From a bacterium (GTDB lineage Bacteria > Zhuqueibacterota > Zhuqueibacteria > Residuimicrobiales > Residuimicrobiaceae), in NCBI GenBank assembly GCA_029554865.1, contig JAKPUX010000025.1, positions 1-64,000 of the forward strand: a stretch of DNA of 64,000 nt, given 5' to 3'. Of this stretch, positions 20,043 to 28,662 are shown in pieces. The notes under the pieces were generated by a model, which did no database searches, was not told the DNA's origin, and was given only the letters and a program-made list of their open reading frames with translations. Position numbers and translations under genes: made by a program. Every line of letters begins with the position of its first letter. The stretch's first letter is position 1.

Positions 20043-20074
20043 CCCCCACTCTTCCCCGCTCTCCCCTACCGGCT

Positions 20075-20100
20075 CTGGCACACTTATTGTATATATACAA
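20075..20100 (+). promoter_or_regulatory. Possible sigma-54 promoter overlapping a 14-bp palindrome
   Basis: CTGGCAC at 20075-20081, then TTGTA at 20087-20091, matches the -24/-12 spacing of sigma-54 promoters (YTGGCACG-N4-TTGCW) with two deviations. The -12 element is the left half of the perfect palindrome TTGTATATATACAA (20087-20100), which could be an operator. Both are pattern matches only. Confidence 0.35.
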
Positions 20101-20236
20101 GAATGATTCGAGCTCTTTTCGCGTCCCGTAAATAAATTCAAGTGTTTACAACAGGTTTGCTGCCCACTGCGGATGGGTGGCAGCCCCTCCGATTGCGAAA
20201 TTGTTGCTCCGATGTCCCATTTTGTAACAGCAGGAG

Positions 20237-21400
20237 ATGATGTACCTCGCCAAGTGGACACATATTGCGCTCACGCTCTGCGCGGCGTTGATGATCCTTG
20301 TGGTGCACCTCAAGCGCACCGGGACGGAGACGCCATCTGGCGGGATAGCCATGGTTCCGCTGGCCGAGATCACGGCCGGGCCGGCGCCGGTTTTCTCGAT
20401 CAATGATCCTTCGCCTCAGCCTGTGATCACCGCGGCCAGGCCGTTCCGGGCTGCGCGTCCGGCTGGTGTATTAACCCCGCCTGAGCCTGCGCCGGCATTG
20501 GTATCGGCAGGAAGAGCTGGAAGTAAAGTTCCGGAGCCCGACGTGATGACCTCGCAGCCCGCGGATGCGCCTGTGCTTCCCCAGCCAGTCCTGGCGTCAG
20601 ACGAAAATACGCGACCCCTTGAGAGGGCGGTAGATCATCGCCTTGAGAGTGCGGTGGCTGCTGCAGTCAAGAAAACGGCGCCACACATGGAGAGCCGCTC
20701 CGCTTCCGGTGAGGAGGTCCATCGCCAGGTCGTCGCTCTGATCAAGAGATATATTGAGGAGCAGCATGGACGGGAGGCCCGTCCGGTGGATTTGGCCAGT
20801 GCCTCCAGAATGGCTCCGCTGGGGATGTCGGCGCGGGTGGTCACCTCCCCGGGCACAGGGCGCTGGGTGCTCGGTGCATCGGCCGGCCGCCAATCCCTGG
20901 CCGGCTCCGTTCTTTGTTCGGAGCTCTATTGGGGGCGGCGACTCTCTTCAGGGCTGCAAATCGGATTTAATCTCTCCACCAGTCTCGTGAAGGGGGTGAG
21001 CGGGGAATCCGGGGGAGGCACAACGCTGCTGCAGGGCGACCTGCAGATGCGTCTCTTTCTGCAGCCCCGGGCGAAGCTTGCACCCTTTGTCCTACTGGGG
21101 GCAGGATATGGAGAGTATCGTGAGGAGGAGTCTTCGTCCGCCGCCCCGGTCGCCATCGCCGGAGCGGGCCTGGAATACCGTTTCAGCCGGCGCCTCGGCG
21201 CACAGGTGACGGCCTCCTATGAAAAGATGCAGGTGAAGAAGCAACTGCCGGAGAGCGGGGGCAGCGGCCGCGGGGTTTGGGAACTGAAGGCGGGTCTTGT
21301 GCTGGCGATCGGCGGTCCGCGCATGATCGCCGGTCCGGTTTCGAGCGGACTGGCGGCGGCAGAATTTTCTGCCGAACAGGCGGAACATTTACCCAGATAA
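20237..21400 (+). CDS. Membrane-anchored protein with C-terminal outer-membrane-barrel-like domain
   Basis: I do not recognise a named family. Residues 7-24 are a hydrophobic helix (signal anchor or uncleaved signal peptide). A Pro/Ala-rich linker (about 35-150) follows, with a charged helix near 160-180. From about 205 on, alternating hydrophobic and aromatic strands with Gly turns (for example LQIGFNLSTSLVKG, FVLLGAGYGEY, AGLEYRFSRRLGAQV) look like an eight-stranded OmpA/porin-type barrel or an outer-membrane beta-barrel domain. The inferred role is in the envelope, perhaps spanning the periplasm. AGGAG lies 6 bases before the ATG. It stands alone between tRNA genes and ends in a strong hairpin. 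Confidence 0.6.
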   Translation: MMYLAKWTHIALTLCAALMILVVHLKRTGTETPSGGIAMVPLAEITAGPAPVFSINDPSPQPVITAARPFRAARPAGVLTPPEPAPALVSAGRAGSKVPEPDVMTSQPADAPVLPQPVLASDENTRPLERAVDHRLESAVAAAVKKTAPHMESRSASGEEVHRQVVALIKRYIEEQHGREARPVDLASASRMAPLGMSARVVTSPGTGRWVLGASAGRQSLAGSVLCSELYWGRRLSSGLQIGFNLSTSLVKGVSGESGGGTTLLQGDLQMRLFLQPRAKLAPFVLLGAGYGEYREEESSSAAPVAIAGAGLEYRFSRRLGAQVTASYEKMQVKKQLPESGGSGRGVWELKAGLVLAIGGPRMIAGPVSSGLAAAEFSAEQAEHLPR

Positions 21401-21414
21401 TACGTTTATTATTC

Positions 21415-21492
21415 AGGCGGTACGTCCTTATCCCTCCATCGAATGCCGACCCCCCTAAGGCATTCAAAAATAAGGACGTCCGCCTTTTTTTA
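21415..21492 (+). terminator. Long nested hairpin with T-run after the barrel gene
   Basis: The outer arms 21415-21431 and 21470-21485 pair over 16 bp with one bulged T. An inner GAATGCC/GGCATTC hairpin (21441-21447, 21459-21465) sits in the loop. Seven T follow. It is larger than an ordinary terminator. Confidence 0.75.
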
Positions 21493-21541
21493 TTCTCCGG
21501 ATCGAGCAGGTGTTATCGGCGGGCGGGCTGCGAGAAAAAGC

Positions 21542-21571
21542 TTGAAAGGATATAGTAAAAAGTGCTACTTT
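21542..21571 (+). promoter_or_regulatory. Weak sigma-70-type promoter for tRNA-Arg
   Basis: TTGAAA (21542-21547), an 18-base spacer and TACTTT (21566-21571), with the tRNA starting 17 bases past the -10 box. The -10 match is poor. Confidence 0.35.
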
Positions 21572-21587
21572 ATGTGCAAGCGATCGG

Positions 21588-21661
21588 GCGCTCGTAGCTC
21601 AACTGGATAGAGCTTCTGACTTCGGATCAGAAGGTTGGGGGTTCGAGTCCCTTCGGGCGCG
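21588..21661 (+). tRNA. tRNA-Arg (anticodon TCG)
   Basis: The acceptor arms GCGCTCG/CGGGCGC pair with one G-U. The D-arm is GCTC...GAGC, the anticodon loop is CTTCGGA and the T-loop is TTCGAGT. CCA is not encoded. Confidence 0.93.
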
Positions 21662-21662
21662 C

Positions 21663-21702
21663 AAAAAAAAAAGAGCTCAAGTCATTTGAGCTCTTTTTTT
21701 TT
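21663..21702. terminator. Bidirectional terminator between tRNA-Arg and the minus-strand ATPase gene
   Basis: AAAGAGCTCAA and TTGAGCTCTTT form a perfect stem with A-run before and T-run after, so it works on both strands between convergent genes. Confidence 0.88.
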
Positions 21703-21711
21703 ATCTGGCGC

Positions 21712-22422
21712 TCAGATACGCCGGTTGGCGATGAGCAGGGTTTTGGGGTCGAGGCGGAGCTGCAGCCGGTCGAGCTGCCGCTCGCCGTTGTCCTTGACGA
21801 GCTTTAATTCGATATAGTCGCGATGGGCCACCAGCAGGATGACGACCGTCAGCGTCTCTGCGAAGGCATTGATCGGTGCCGGGATGATGGTTTGGTCCGT
21901 GATCGGCAGCTCGGGCGGCAGGGTGGCGGAGAACCATATTTCCGCATCGTGCTCCTGGGCGAGCTTTTTCCAGAAGTGGAGATCGCTTTCGCTGGCCTTG
22001 TCGAACGAAAAGCCGTCGACGATGATGATCTGGGGCACAAAGGCCGAATCCTTGATCAGGCGGACGATGCTGCTCTTGACCGAGTCGAGGTTGAGCCCGC
22101 TGCGCTTGAAATGGAGGATGAGGCGGTTGCGGATGATCTCTTCGTAGATATCCATCGCGCCGGCCAGTTTGTAGGCGCGGGCGATCTCATGAAAAACCTG
22201 GGTATACCAATGTTCGATATGTTGGGGATCATCCGAGAAGGAGATATGGAGGGCTTTCTGGCCGCGCAGCAGGTTGTCGGTAGCGAAGTGGACAAGGCAG
22301 GCTGTTTTTCCCACCCCCTTGCGCGCGACGAAGACGCCGAGATTGCCTTTGCCCAGTCCGCCGTGAATCGATTTTTCCAGGATCCGGATCGGACTGCGCT
22401 TGATGATTTCTTCTTTGAGCAT
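21712..22422 (-). CDS. RecA-superfamily P-loop ATPase of unknown role
   Basis: A soluble 236-residue protein with a Walker A ARKGVGKT near residue 33 and a hydrophobic Walker B strand ending IIIVDG near 136. Its overall order resembles the RecA/KaiC/DnaB ATPase core, with FSATLPPEL as a possible sensor strand. It starts with a short helix and MLKEEIIKRSPIRILEKS, recalling regulators that sit on a partner. No DNA-binding or membrane segment is evident. AGAGG precedes the ATG. It is a single gene, convergent with tRNA-Arg and about 130 bases downstream of the EF-G gene. I cannot name a specific family or function. Confidence 0.65.
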   Translation of the reverse strand: MLKEEIIKRSPIRILEKSIHGGLGKGNLGVFVARKGVGKTACLVHFATDNLLRGQKALHISFSDDPQHIEHWYTQVFHEIARAYKLAGAMDIYEEIIRNRLILHFKRSGLNLDSVKSSIVRLIKDSAFVPQIIIVDGFSFDKASESDLHFWKKLAQEHDAEIWFSATLPPELPITDQTIIPAPINAFAETLTVVILLVAHRDYIELKLVKDNGERQLDRLQLRLDPKTLLIANRRI

Positions 22423-22554
22423 GAGAGGCCTCTGAAGTAAGGTGCGCTGCTGCAGGTGGCGGCTCTAGTGTAATATACGACAGAGCGGGCCATTAATGCA
22501 ACAGCGGAGTGCAGTGTTTTCGTCTGAATGGCCGGCCTTCAGCCGATCAGTCGT

Positions 22555-24636
22555 CTATCTGTTTTTAAGCTTTTCCTGATATGCCTTTTTTAGTTCCTCG
22601 GCGATGGACTCGGGCACCTTGGCGTAGCGCTTGAATTCCATGGTGAATTCTGCCTTGCCCTGTGTGGCCGAGCGCAGAACCGTGGAGTAGCCGAACATCT
22701 CACCGAGGGGCACTTCGGCCTCGACAGCGGTGAAGGTTTTGTCCTCTGTGGCGCTGAGGATCATGCCGCGGCGCTGATTGATGGTGGCGAGCACCGCGCC
22801 CTGAAACTCGGGCGGGGTCTCGACGGCGACGCGCATGACCGGCTCGAGAATAATCGGCTTGCAGCGGCTGTAAAATTCCCGGAAGGCGCTGGAGGCCGCC
22901 GTCTGGAAAGCCATGTCAGACGAGTCGACAGGATGGTAGTTGCCGTCATTGACGATGACCCTGACCCCAACGATGGGAAAGCCGACCAGCGGGCCCTTCT
23001 CGAGCGCCGCCTCAAAGCCCTTTTTGCATGACGGGACATATTCCACGGGGATGACGCCGCCCTTGATCTCGTCGACGAATTCAAAGACGCCCTCATGAAA
23101 GGGCTCGACCTGTCCGCAGATGCGGGCGTACTGGCCTGCACCGCCGGTCTGCTTTTTGTGGGTATAATCGAAACTGGCCGCCTGGGAGATGCTCTCGCGG
23201 TAGGCCACTTGTGGTGCGCCGGTCTCGAGGGCCACCCCGTATTCGCGCCGCATACGCTCGACATAGACGTCGAGGTGAAGCTCGCCCATACCGCGGATGA
23301 TCGATTCGCCGGTCTCGGGATCCACGAAGGTCTTGAAGGTCGGATCCTCTTTGCTGAAGCGGTTGAGGGCCTTGGCCATGTTCTCACCCGATTTGTTGTC
23401 AAGGGGACGGATGGAGAGTGAGATCACCGGGCTGGGGACGAACATCGAGGTCATGGAGTAGTTGATGTCAGTCGAGCAGAAGGTGTCGCCGGAGGCGCAG
23501 TCGATGCCGAAGAGGGCGACGATATCGCCGGCGCTCGCCTCATTGATGTCCTCCATCTCGTCGGCGTGCATGCGGATAAGTCGGCCAATGCGCACCTTTT
23601 TCTGGGAACGGCTGTTGCGCAGCTCCTCGCCCTTGCGGATCATCCCCTGGTAGATGCGCACGTAGGTAAGCTGGCCGAAGCGGGTGTCGTCGAGCTTGAA
23701 GGCGAGCAGCACGGCTGGCAGGGCGTTGTCGGGTTGGAGGAGAATTTCGGTTTCGCCGGCGTCCAGGTCCAGGGCACGGTTTTCGATTTCGGTGGGCGCG
23801 GGCAGATAGTCGACCACTCCGTCCAGCAGGGTCTGGATGCCCTTGTTTTTGAAAGCGGAGCCGATGAAGACCGGGGTGAGTTCAAGGGCCAGGGTGCCCT
23901 GGCGCACGGCCTGATAGATGAGTTCTTCGGTGACCCGGTCTTCGAGGTAGGCCTCGGCGAGTGCGTCGCTGAAGAGAGAGGCACGATCGATGAGGAGATC
24001 GCGTTTTTCCAGGGCCTTTTCGCGCAGCCCGGCCGGGACCTCTTCTTCGCGCAGGATCTCGCCGTTACTGCCGTCGAAGTAGATGGCTTTCATGCGGATG
24101 AGGTCGATGATTGCCTCGAAATTGGCTTCGAGGCCGATCGGGAGCTGCATCAGTACTGCGTTATGGCCGAGTTTGTCGCGCAGCTGTTCGACGATGCGTT
24201 CCGGATCGGCGCCCATGCGATCGCACTTGTTGATGAAGGCGAGGCGGGGGACCTTGTATCGGGTCATCTGCCGGTCGACGGTGAGGGTTTGGGATTGCAC
24301 GCCGCCCACGGCGCAGAGGACGAGCACAGCGCCGTCGAGGACGCGCAGAGAGCGTTCCACCTCGATGGTGAAATCGACGTGTCCCGGGGTATCGATGATA
24401 TTGATCATCGATTTCTTCCAGGTCACATTGGTGGAGGCGGAGGAGATGGTGATGCCGCGTTCGCGCTCGAGATCCATCGAGTCCATGGTGGCGCCTACGC
24501 CGTCCTTGCCGCGGACTTCGTGGATGGCGTGGATTTTTTGGGTGTAGTAGAGGATCCGTTCGGTCAGCGTTGTCTTGCCCGAGTCGATGTGGGCGCTGAT
24601 GCCGATATTGCGCATTTTTTGCAGATCGATAGCCAT
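22555..24636 (-). CDS. fusA: Translation elongation factor G, mitochondrial EFG1/spd-EFG1-like type
   Basis: The GTPase that drives ribosomal translocation. The N-terminus has G1 [16 protein letters not shown] as G3 and NKCD as G4, and domains II-V fill the 693 residues. The switch region reads [16 protein letters not shown] and LERERGITI. This is the form seen in mitochondrial EFG1 and in the spd-EFG1 of spirochaetes, planctomycetes and deltaproteobacteria, not the HDGAATMDWM of E. coli EF-G. In lineages with this type, translocation and ribosome recycling are divided between two paralogues. The second is not in this window. I chose ATG 24636; an in-frame ATG 39 bases upstream adds non-family residues. 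It has its own promoter-like site. Confidence 0.93.
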   Translation of the reverse strand: MAIDLQKMRNIGISAHIDSGKTTLTERILYYTQKIHAIHEVRGKDGVGATMDSMDLERERGITISSASTNVTWKKSMINIIDTPGHVDFTIEVERSLRVLDGAVLVLCAVGGVQSQTLTVDRQMTRYKVPRLAFINKCDRMGADPERIVEQLRDKLGHNAVLMQLPIGLEANFEAIIDLIRMKAIYFDGSNGEILREEEVPAGLREKALEKRDLLIDRASLFSDALAEAYLEDRVTEELIYQAVRQGTLALELTPVFIGSAFKNKGIQTLLDGVVDYLPAPTEIENRALDLDAGETEILLQPDNALPAVLLAFKLDDTRFGQLTYVRIYQGMIRKGEELRNSRSQKKVRIGRLIRMHADEMEDINEASAGDIVALFGIDCASGDTFCSTDINYSMTSMFVPSPVISLSIRPLDNKSGENMAKALNRFSKEDPTFKTFVDPETGESIIRGMGELHLDVYVERMRREYGVALETGAPQVAYRESISQAASFDYTHKKQTGGAGQYARICGQVEPFHEGVFEFVDEIKGGVIPVEYVPSCKKGFEAALEKGPLVGFPIVGVRVIVNDGNYHPVDSSDMAFQTAASSAFREFYSRCKPIILEPVMRVAVETPPEFQGAVLATINQRRGMILSATEDKTFTAVEAEVPLGEMFGYSTVLRSATQGKAEFTMEFKRYAKVPESIAEELKKAYQEKLKNR

Positions 24637-24682
24637 ATTCAACTCTGAGTTTATGATGAAATTCGCGAAAAACAAAGAGTTA

Positions 24683-24711
24683 ATTTTACGAATTTTTCAT
24701 CATATTCCCAA
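24683..24711 (-). promoter_or_regulatory. Sigma-70-type promoter for the EF-G gene
   Basis: On the minus strand, TTGGGA (24706-24711), a 17-base spacer and TAAAAT (24683-24688), about 47 bases before the ATG. Confidence 0.5.
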
Positions 24712-24761
24712 CAAAAAAATGACCGATTTCCGCCCCGGCCTGAGAATCGCATGCTGTCCGA

Positions 24762-24800
24762 AAAGGGCCTCCTTGCGGCTGCCCCGCCGCAAGGAGGCGG
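24762..24800 (-). terminator. Terminator-like hairpin after the tricorn gene
   Basis: GCCTCCTTGCGGC and its complement form a 13-bp GC-rich stem. On the minus strand it is followed by CCTTTT. It lies directly after the tricorn stop codon. Confidence 0.6.
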
Positions 24801-24806
24801 AACCGC

Positions 24807-27800
24807 TCAGCGCACTGGATAGGGGGGGACAGGCGGAACGGTGTTCTGCCAGTTTTTCAGCTCCTCGAGGATCAGTTCGATCGCCTTGTCGAGCTGCTGA
24901 TCGGTGCCGTTGAATTCGAGGGCGGGATCGTTGTCGACCCAGACATCCGGCTCCACGCCGGTGCCTTCGATGATCCACTCCCGGCCGTCGAGGCCGAAGC
25001 GGGAGAATTCAGGCTTGTTGAGCGAGCCGCCGTCGAGGAAGGGCAGGGAGCCGCGGATACCAACCACGCCGCCCCAGGTGCGCTTGCCGACGAGCTTGCC
25101 CAGCTTCATCTGCCTGAAGCGGTAGGGGAAGAGGTCACCGACGGAGGCGGAGAACTCGTCGATCAGGCAGATCTTCGGGCCCCACTGCATGCCGCCGGGA
25201 TCGACCGAGGCCACAGTGTTGCGGGCGAAGGTGAACATGGCGATCTCGCGGCGGAGCCGTTCGATGATCATGGGCGAGACGTTGCCGCCGCCGTTGCCAC
25301 GATCGTCGATGATCAGGGCTTTTTTCTGCAGCTGGGGGTAGTAGTATTTTACGAACTCATTGAGGCCGTTTACGCCCATGTCGGGGATATGGATATAGCC
25401 GACCTGGCCGCCGGTCGCCTCGTTTACTCGGGCGATGTTGGCCTGGACCCAGGAGTAGTAATAGAGCTCCGCCTCATTGTCGATCGGTACGACTGTGACC
25501 TCGCGGCTGCCGGCGGTATTGGGGGTGCTGTTGAGGGTCAGCTGCACCTGCCTGCCGGCCTTGCCGGCGAGGGCGGCATAGAGGTTGGGCATCTCCGCGG
25601 TGGATTGCCCGTTGATGGCGAGGATATAGTCGCCTTCGCGAGCGTCGACCCCGATCTCGGTGAGGGGGGAGCGGGTTTTGGCCTGCCAGTTCTCCCCTTT
25701 GAGGATCCTGTCGATGCGGAAGTAGCCGCTGCGGGGATCCTTGCTGAGGCGGGCGCCGAGCAGCCCCAATTTGATGCGCCGGGGTTTGGGCAGGTCGCCG
25801 CCGCCGACGTAGGTGTGGCCGGCGCCGAGTTCCCCGATCATCTCGCCGATGAGGTAGGAGAGGTCCGCGCGGTGCTCCACATAGGGGAGCAGGGGGGCAT
25901 ATTTATCCCGGACGGCGCGCCAGTCCACCCCGTGCATGTTGGGGGCGTAGAAAAAGTCGCGCATCTGCCGCCAGCTCTCGTTGTAGATCTGCTGCCATTC
26001 CGCCTTGCGGTCCAGATTCACCTCCATGCCGGTGAGGTTGAGCTTTTCCTTGATCTCGATCTTGGCGGAGGGCAGATCGATGATGGCGTAGGTGGAGCCC
26101 TGCCGGACGATCATCTTTTTCAGATCGGCGGAGATCTCATAACCGTCGATCTGACCCAGCTCGGTCTCCTTGAGCTCCTTCAAGTCATAGAAAAGCAGGA
26201 TGGGCTTCTCGTCCCTGCTGCTGCGACGTATATAGTAGAGTTTGTCCTCGACGGAGGCGAGGCTGCCATAGTTGGCGGGCTTGACTGGCAGGCCGATGAT
26301 GCGTTGAGCCAGTCCCTCAAGATCGATCCGGGAGGTGGCGATGGAGAATGAATTCTCCTTCTTGGCTTCTTTTTTATCGCTTTTACTGGCGGACCCAGTC
26401 GTGGTCCGGCCGCCGATCTGCACCTCGTCGCTTTTCGGCTGGAACGGGGAGGGGGTATCTTTGGCCAGAGTCAGCATATAGATGCGCGACATGTCGCGAT
26501 AGATGTGGTTCCATTCGATTTGACTGTAGAGGGGATTAAAATCGCGATCGGAGACGAAAAAGAGGTAGCGGTCATCGCTGCTGAAGACCGGGTTGGCGCA
26601 GTCGAACCAGCCGTCGCTGATAGCGGCAGTGGTTGCGGTGGCCACTGAGTAGAGGTAGAGGCGCGGCATCATCTCCTCTTCGTTCCGGGTGTAGACGATC
26701 CATTTGTTGTTGGGCGACCAGGCATAGTCGTTGAATTCAAAGACCCGGGCGCTGTCAACGAGGGTGATCTTTTGGCTCTCGATGTCGACATACTGCAGGC
26801 GCAGCTTTTTATCGGCCCAGAGCAGTTTGCGGCTGTCCGGCGACCAGCTGAGCCGGTATTTATAAACGTCGCCACTGCTGGTAATCTGGCGGGGAGCGCT
26901 CTTGCCCTCCTGGCTGAAGAGCCAGATTTCGTCTTCGCCGCTGCGATCGGAGATGGCAGCGATCCAGCGTCCGTCCGGCGACCAGGTGCTGCTGCGTTCG
27001 TGAATGCCGGGTGTGGCGGTGAGGTTGCGGATCTCGCCGTATTTGGCCGGGATGGTGAAGAGGTCGCCGCGGGCGCCGAAGAGGGCGCGCTGGCCGTCCG
27101 GGGAGATTTCGAAGTTGGCAATGAAGGGGCTGACATCGAGAAGCCCGGAGCGGCTGGCGGCGAGGTCCTCGGCGATGGTGACCGGGACGGCGGAGGCGGT
27201 GCCGGAGGCGAGATCAAATCGGTAGATGGCGCCCCCCTTTTCGAAGACAATCGCCTGGTCGCCAAGGGAGGGAAATTTTATGTCATAATCGGTGAAAAAG
27301 GTGAGCTGGCGCGTCTCTCCACCCTCGGGAGTACAGACGAAGAGGTTCATCCGTTTGTTTTCATCCCGGTCGGAGAGAAAATAGATCCGGTCTCCTGACC
27401 ACATCGGGAAGATGTCGGAGGCCGGGTTGTTGGTGAGATTGCGGGTCTCCTTGCGGTTGCGGTCGTAGATCCAGATATCATCGGCCATGCCGCCGCGGTA
27501 GCGTTTCCAGGTCCTGAATTCGCGGAAGATGCGGTTGTAAGCGAGCCTGCTGCCGTCGGGCGAGAAGGAGGAGAAGCCCCCGCGTGGCAGGGGGAGCTGC
27601 TCCGGCATGCCGCCGCCGGCCGGGACCAGATAGAGCTGTCCTTTAAAGTCGTTGAACTCGCGCATGCGGGAGCGGAAGAGGATCTCCTTGCCGTCGGGTG
27701 TCCAGCCCAGGACGATGGTATTGGGCCCCATCCGGTCGGAGACCTCATCACGATCGAGAGTGGCGGTCCAGGTCAGGCGCTCAGGAACGCCGCCCTGGGC

Positions 27801-28079
27801 GGGGATCAAAAAGACTTCGGTGTTGCCGTCATATTGTCCCGTAAAGGCGATCTGCCGGCCGTCGGGGGAGAAGCGGGCGAACATTTCATAGCCGTCGTGG
27901 CTGGTCAGGCGGCGTGCGGTGCCCCCCTGTGCGGAGACGGTGTAAAGGTTGCCGGCATAGCTGAAGACAATTTGATCGCCGTGGATGGCGGGGAAGCGGA
28001 GCAGAAGAGTGCCCGAGTCCGCAGCGCCGGCGATTGCGCCCGCTGCGATCAGGAGCAGGAAGAGGAGCATTCGTTTCAT
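24807..28079 (-). CDS. Tricorn-type S41 serine protease, exported
   Basis: Tricorn proteases trim peptides through a propeller-gated active site. A signal peptide (MKRMLLFLLLIAAGAIAGAA) opens the 1,090-residue protein. Two TolB/WD40-like propellers follow (about 25-330 and 350-650), with repeats such as RFSPDGRQIAFTG and WSPDGRWIAAISD. Next are the C1 helical domain with GELGAGHTYVGGGD (the His matches the catalytic His of archaeal tricorn), a PDZ-like domain, and the S41 core with IDDRGNGGGN and DEFSASVGDLF. The second Ser of SAS (residue 979) aligns with the tricorn nucleophile. ATG 28079 has AAGGAAAT upstream; the frame extends ~290 bases further without family similarity. The signal peptide places it in the periplasm or outside the cell, unlike cytosolic archaeal tricorn. 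Confidence 0.93.
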   Translation of the reverse strand: MKRMLLFLLLIAAGAIAGAADSGTLLLRFPAIHGDQIVFSYAGNLYTVSAQGGTARRLTSHDGYEMFARFSPDGRQIAFTGQYDGNTEVFLIPAQGGVPERLTWTATLDRDEVSDRMGPNTIVLGWTPDGKEILFRSRMREFNDFKGQLYLVPAGGGMPEQLPLPRGGFSSFSPDGSRLAYNRIFREFRTWKRYRGGMADDIWIYDRNRKETRNLTNNPASDIFPMWSGDRIYFLSDRDENKRMNLFVCTPEGGETRQLTFFTDYDIKFPSLGDQAIVFEKGGAIYRFDLASGTASAVPVTIAEDLAASRSGLLDVSPFIANFEISPDGQRALFGARGDLFTIPAKYGEIRNLTATPGIHERSSTWSPDGRWIAAISDRSGEDEIWLFSQEGKSAPRQITSSGDVYKYRLSWSPDSRKLLWADKKLRLQYVDIESQKITLVDSARVFEFNDYAWSPNNKWIVYTRNEEEMMPRLYLYSVATATTAAISDGWFDCANPVFSSDDRYLFFVSDRDFNPLYSQIEWNHIYRDMSRIYMLTLAKDTPSPFQPKSDEVQIGGRTTTGSASKSDKKEAKKENSFSIATSRIDLEGLAQRIIGLPVKPANYGSLASVEDKLYYIRRSSRDEKPILLFYDLKELKETELGQIDGYEISADLKKMIVRQGSTYAIIDLPSAKIEIKEKLNLTGMEVNLDRKAEWQQIYNESWRQMRDFFYAPNMHGVDWRAVRDKYAPLLPYVEHRADLSYLIGEMIGELGAGHTYVGGGDLPKPRRIKLGLLGARLSKDPRSGYFRIDRILKGENWQAKTRSPLTEIGVDAREGDYILAINGQSTAEMPNLYAALAGKAGRQVQLTLNSTPNTAGSREVTVVPIDNEAELYYYSWVQANIARVNEATGGQVGYIHIPDMGVNGLNEFVKYYYPQLQKKALIIDDRGNGGGNVSPMIIERLRREIAMFTFARNTVASVDPGGMQWGPKICLIDEFSASVGDLFPYRFRQMKLGKLVGKRTWGGVVGIRGSLPFLDGGSLNKPEFSRFGLDGREWIIEGTGVEPDVWVDNDPALEFNGTDQQLDKAIELILEELKNWQNTVPPVPPYPVR

Positions 28080-28189
28080 GGTATTTCCTTGTCTTGTTCG
28101 AGGGGATCCAAAAGCTGAATGGAGAGAAAAGGGGTGGAGGGCGCAACGCTCCTGGTCGCGAGCCGGCAGCTTGCCGCAGGGCACAATGG

Positions 28190-28224
28190 AAAAGCCCTGC
28201 GGCGTGTTAAGGCAGCAGGGCTTT
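28190..28224 (-). terminator. Terminator-like hairpin after the DUF948 gene
   Basis: AAAGCCCTGC and GCAGGGCTTT form a 10-bp stem around a 13-base loop. On the minus strand it ends in TTTTCC, 16 bases after the stop codon. Confidence 0.6.
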
Positions 28225-28239
28225 GACCGCGACGGGATC

Positions 28240-28635
28240 TCAAAGAGATCTCTTTCTATGATGGGTGAAGCGGTTGTAGACCACATCGAAGCCGCGCTTG
28301 ATGCCTTGACCGAGCTGGGAGAGCTTGACTGCGGGCAGGGCAATCTTGGCGAGCAGGTTTGCCTCAAAGTCCTTCACGTTGCGGGAGATCTGGCGGACGT
28401 TATCCACACTCTCCTCAATCATGAAGGTCTGGCGCTGGACCGATTCAAGGATGCGCGCTGTTTTCTGGGTGATGATCGTGATATCGTGGCTGATTGGTGC
28501 GATATGGGGCCGTGCTTCCTCAGTCAGGCGCTGAACCGATTTGATCAGGCGGATGACGTAAAAGAGCGTCACGATCAAGGCGATCCAGGTCAGGACCATG
28601 ACGGCGGCGATGACGACCACGCTGTACTCTAGCAT
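28240..28635 (-). CDS. DUF948-like membrane protein
   Basis: A 131-residue protein with one N-terminal membrane helix (about 5-30) followed by a long amphipathic, coiled-coil-like stretch (residues 30-105). This matches DUF948 proteins, which are often paired with YtxH. The family function is unknown; an envelope-stress role has been proposed for YtxH-type partners in Firmicutes. AAGGAG stands 10 bases before the ATG. It lies 27 bases downstream of the ytxH-like gene on the same strand, so they are almost surely cotranscribed. Confidence 0.75.
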   Translation of the reverse strand: MLEYSVVVIAAVMVLTWIALIVTLFYVIRLIKSVQRLTEEARPHIAPISHDITIITQKTARILESVQRQTFMIEESVDNVRQISRNVKDFEANLLAKIALPAVKLSQLGQGIKRGFDVVYNRFTHHRKRSL

Positions 28636-28662
28636 GACAGGGGCACTCCTTCCGCCTTGGGG

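Noticed and set aside
23566-24648. 360-residue open frame on the plus strand
   Set aside because: Antisense to the EF-G gene; composition is that of a complementary-strand shadow.
28080-28367. N-terminal extension of the tricorn gene
   Set aside because: The frame is open, but the extra residues are low in similarity and overlap the DUF948 gene. ATG 28079 has a signal peptide and a ribosome site.
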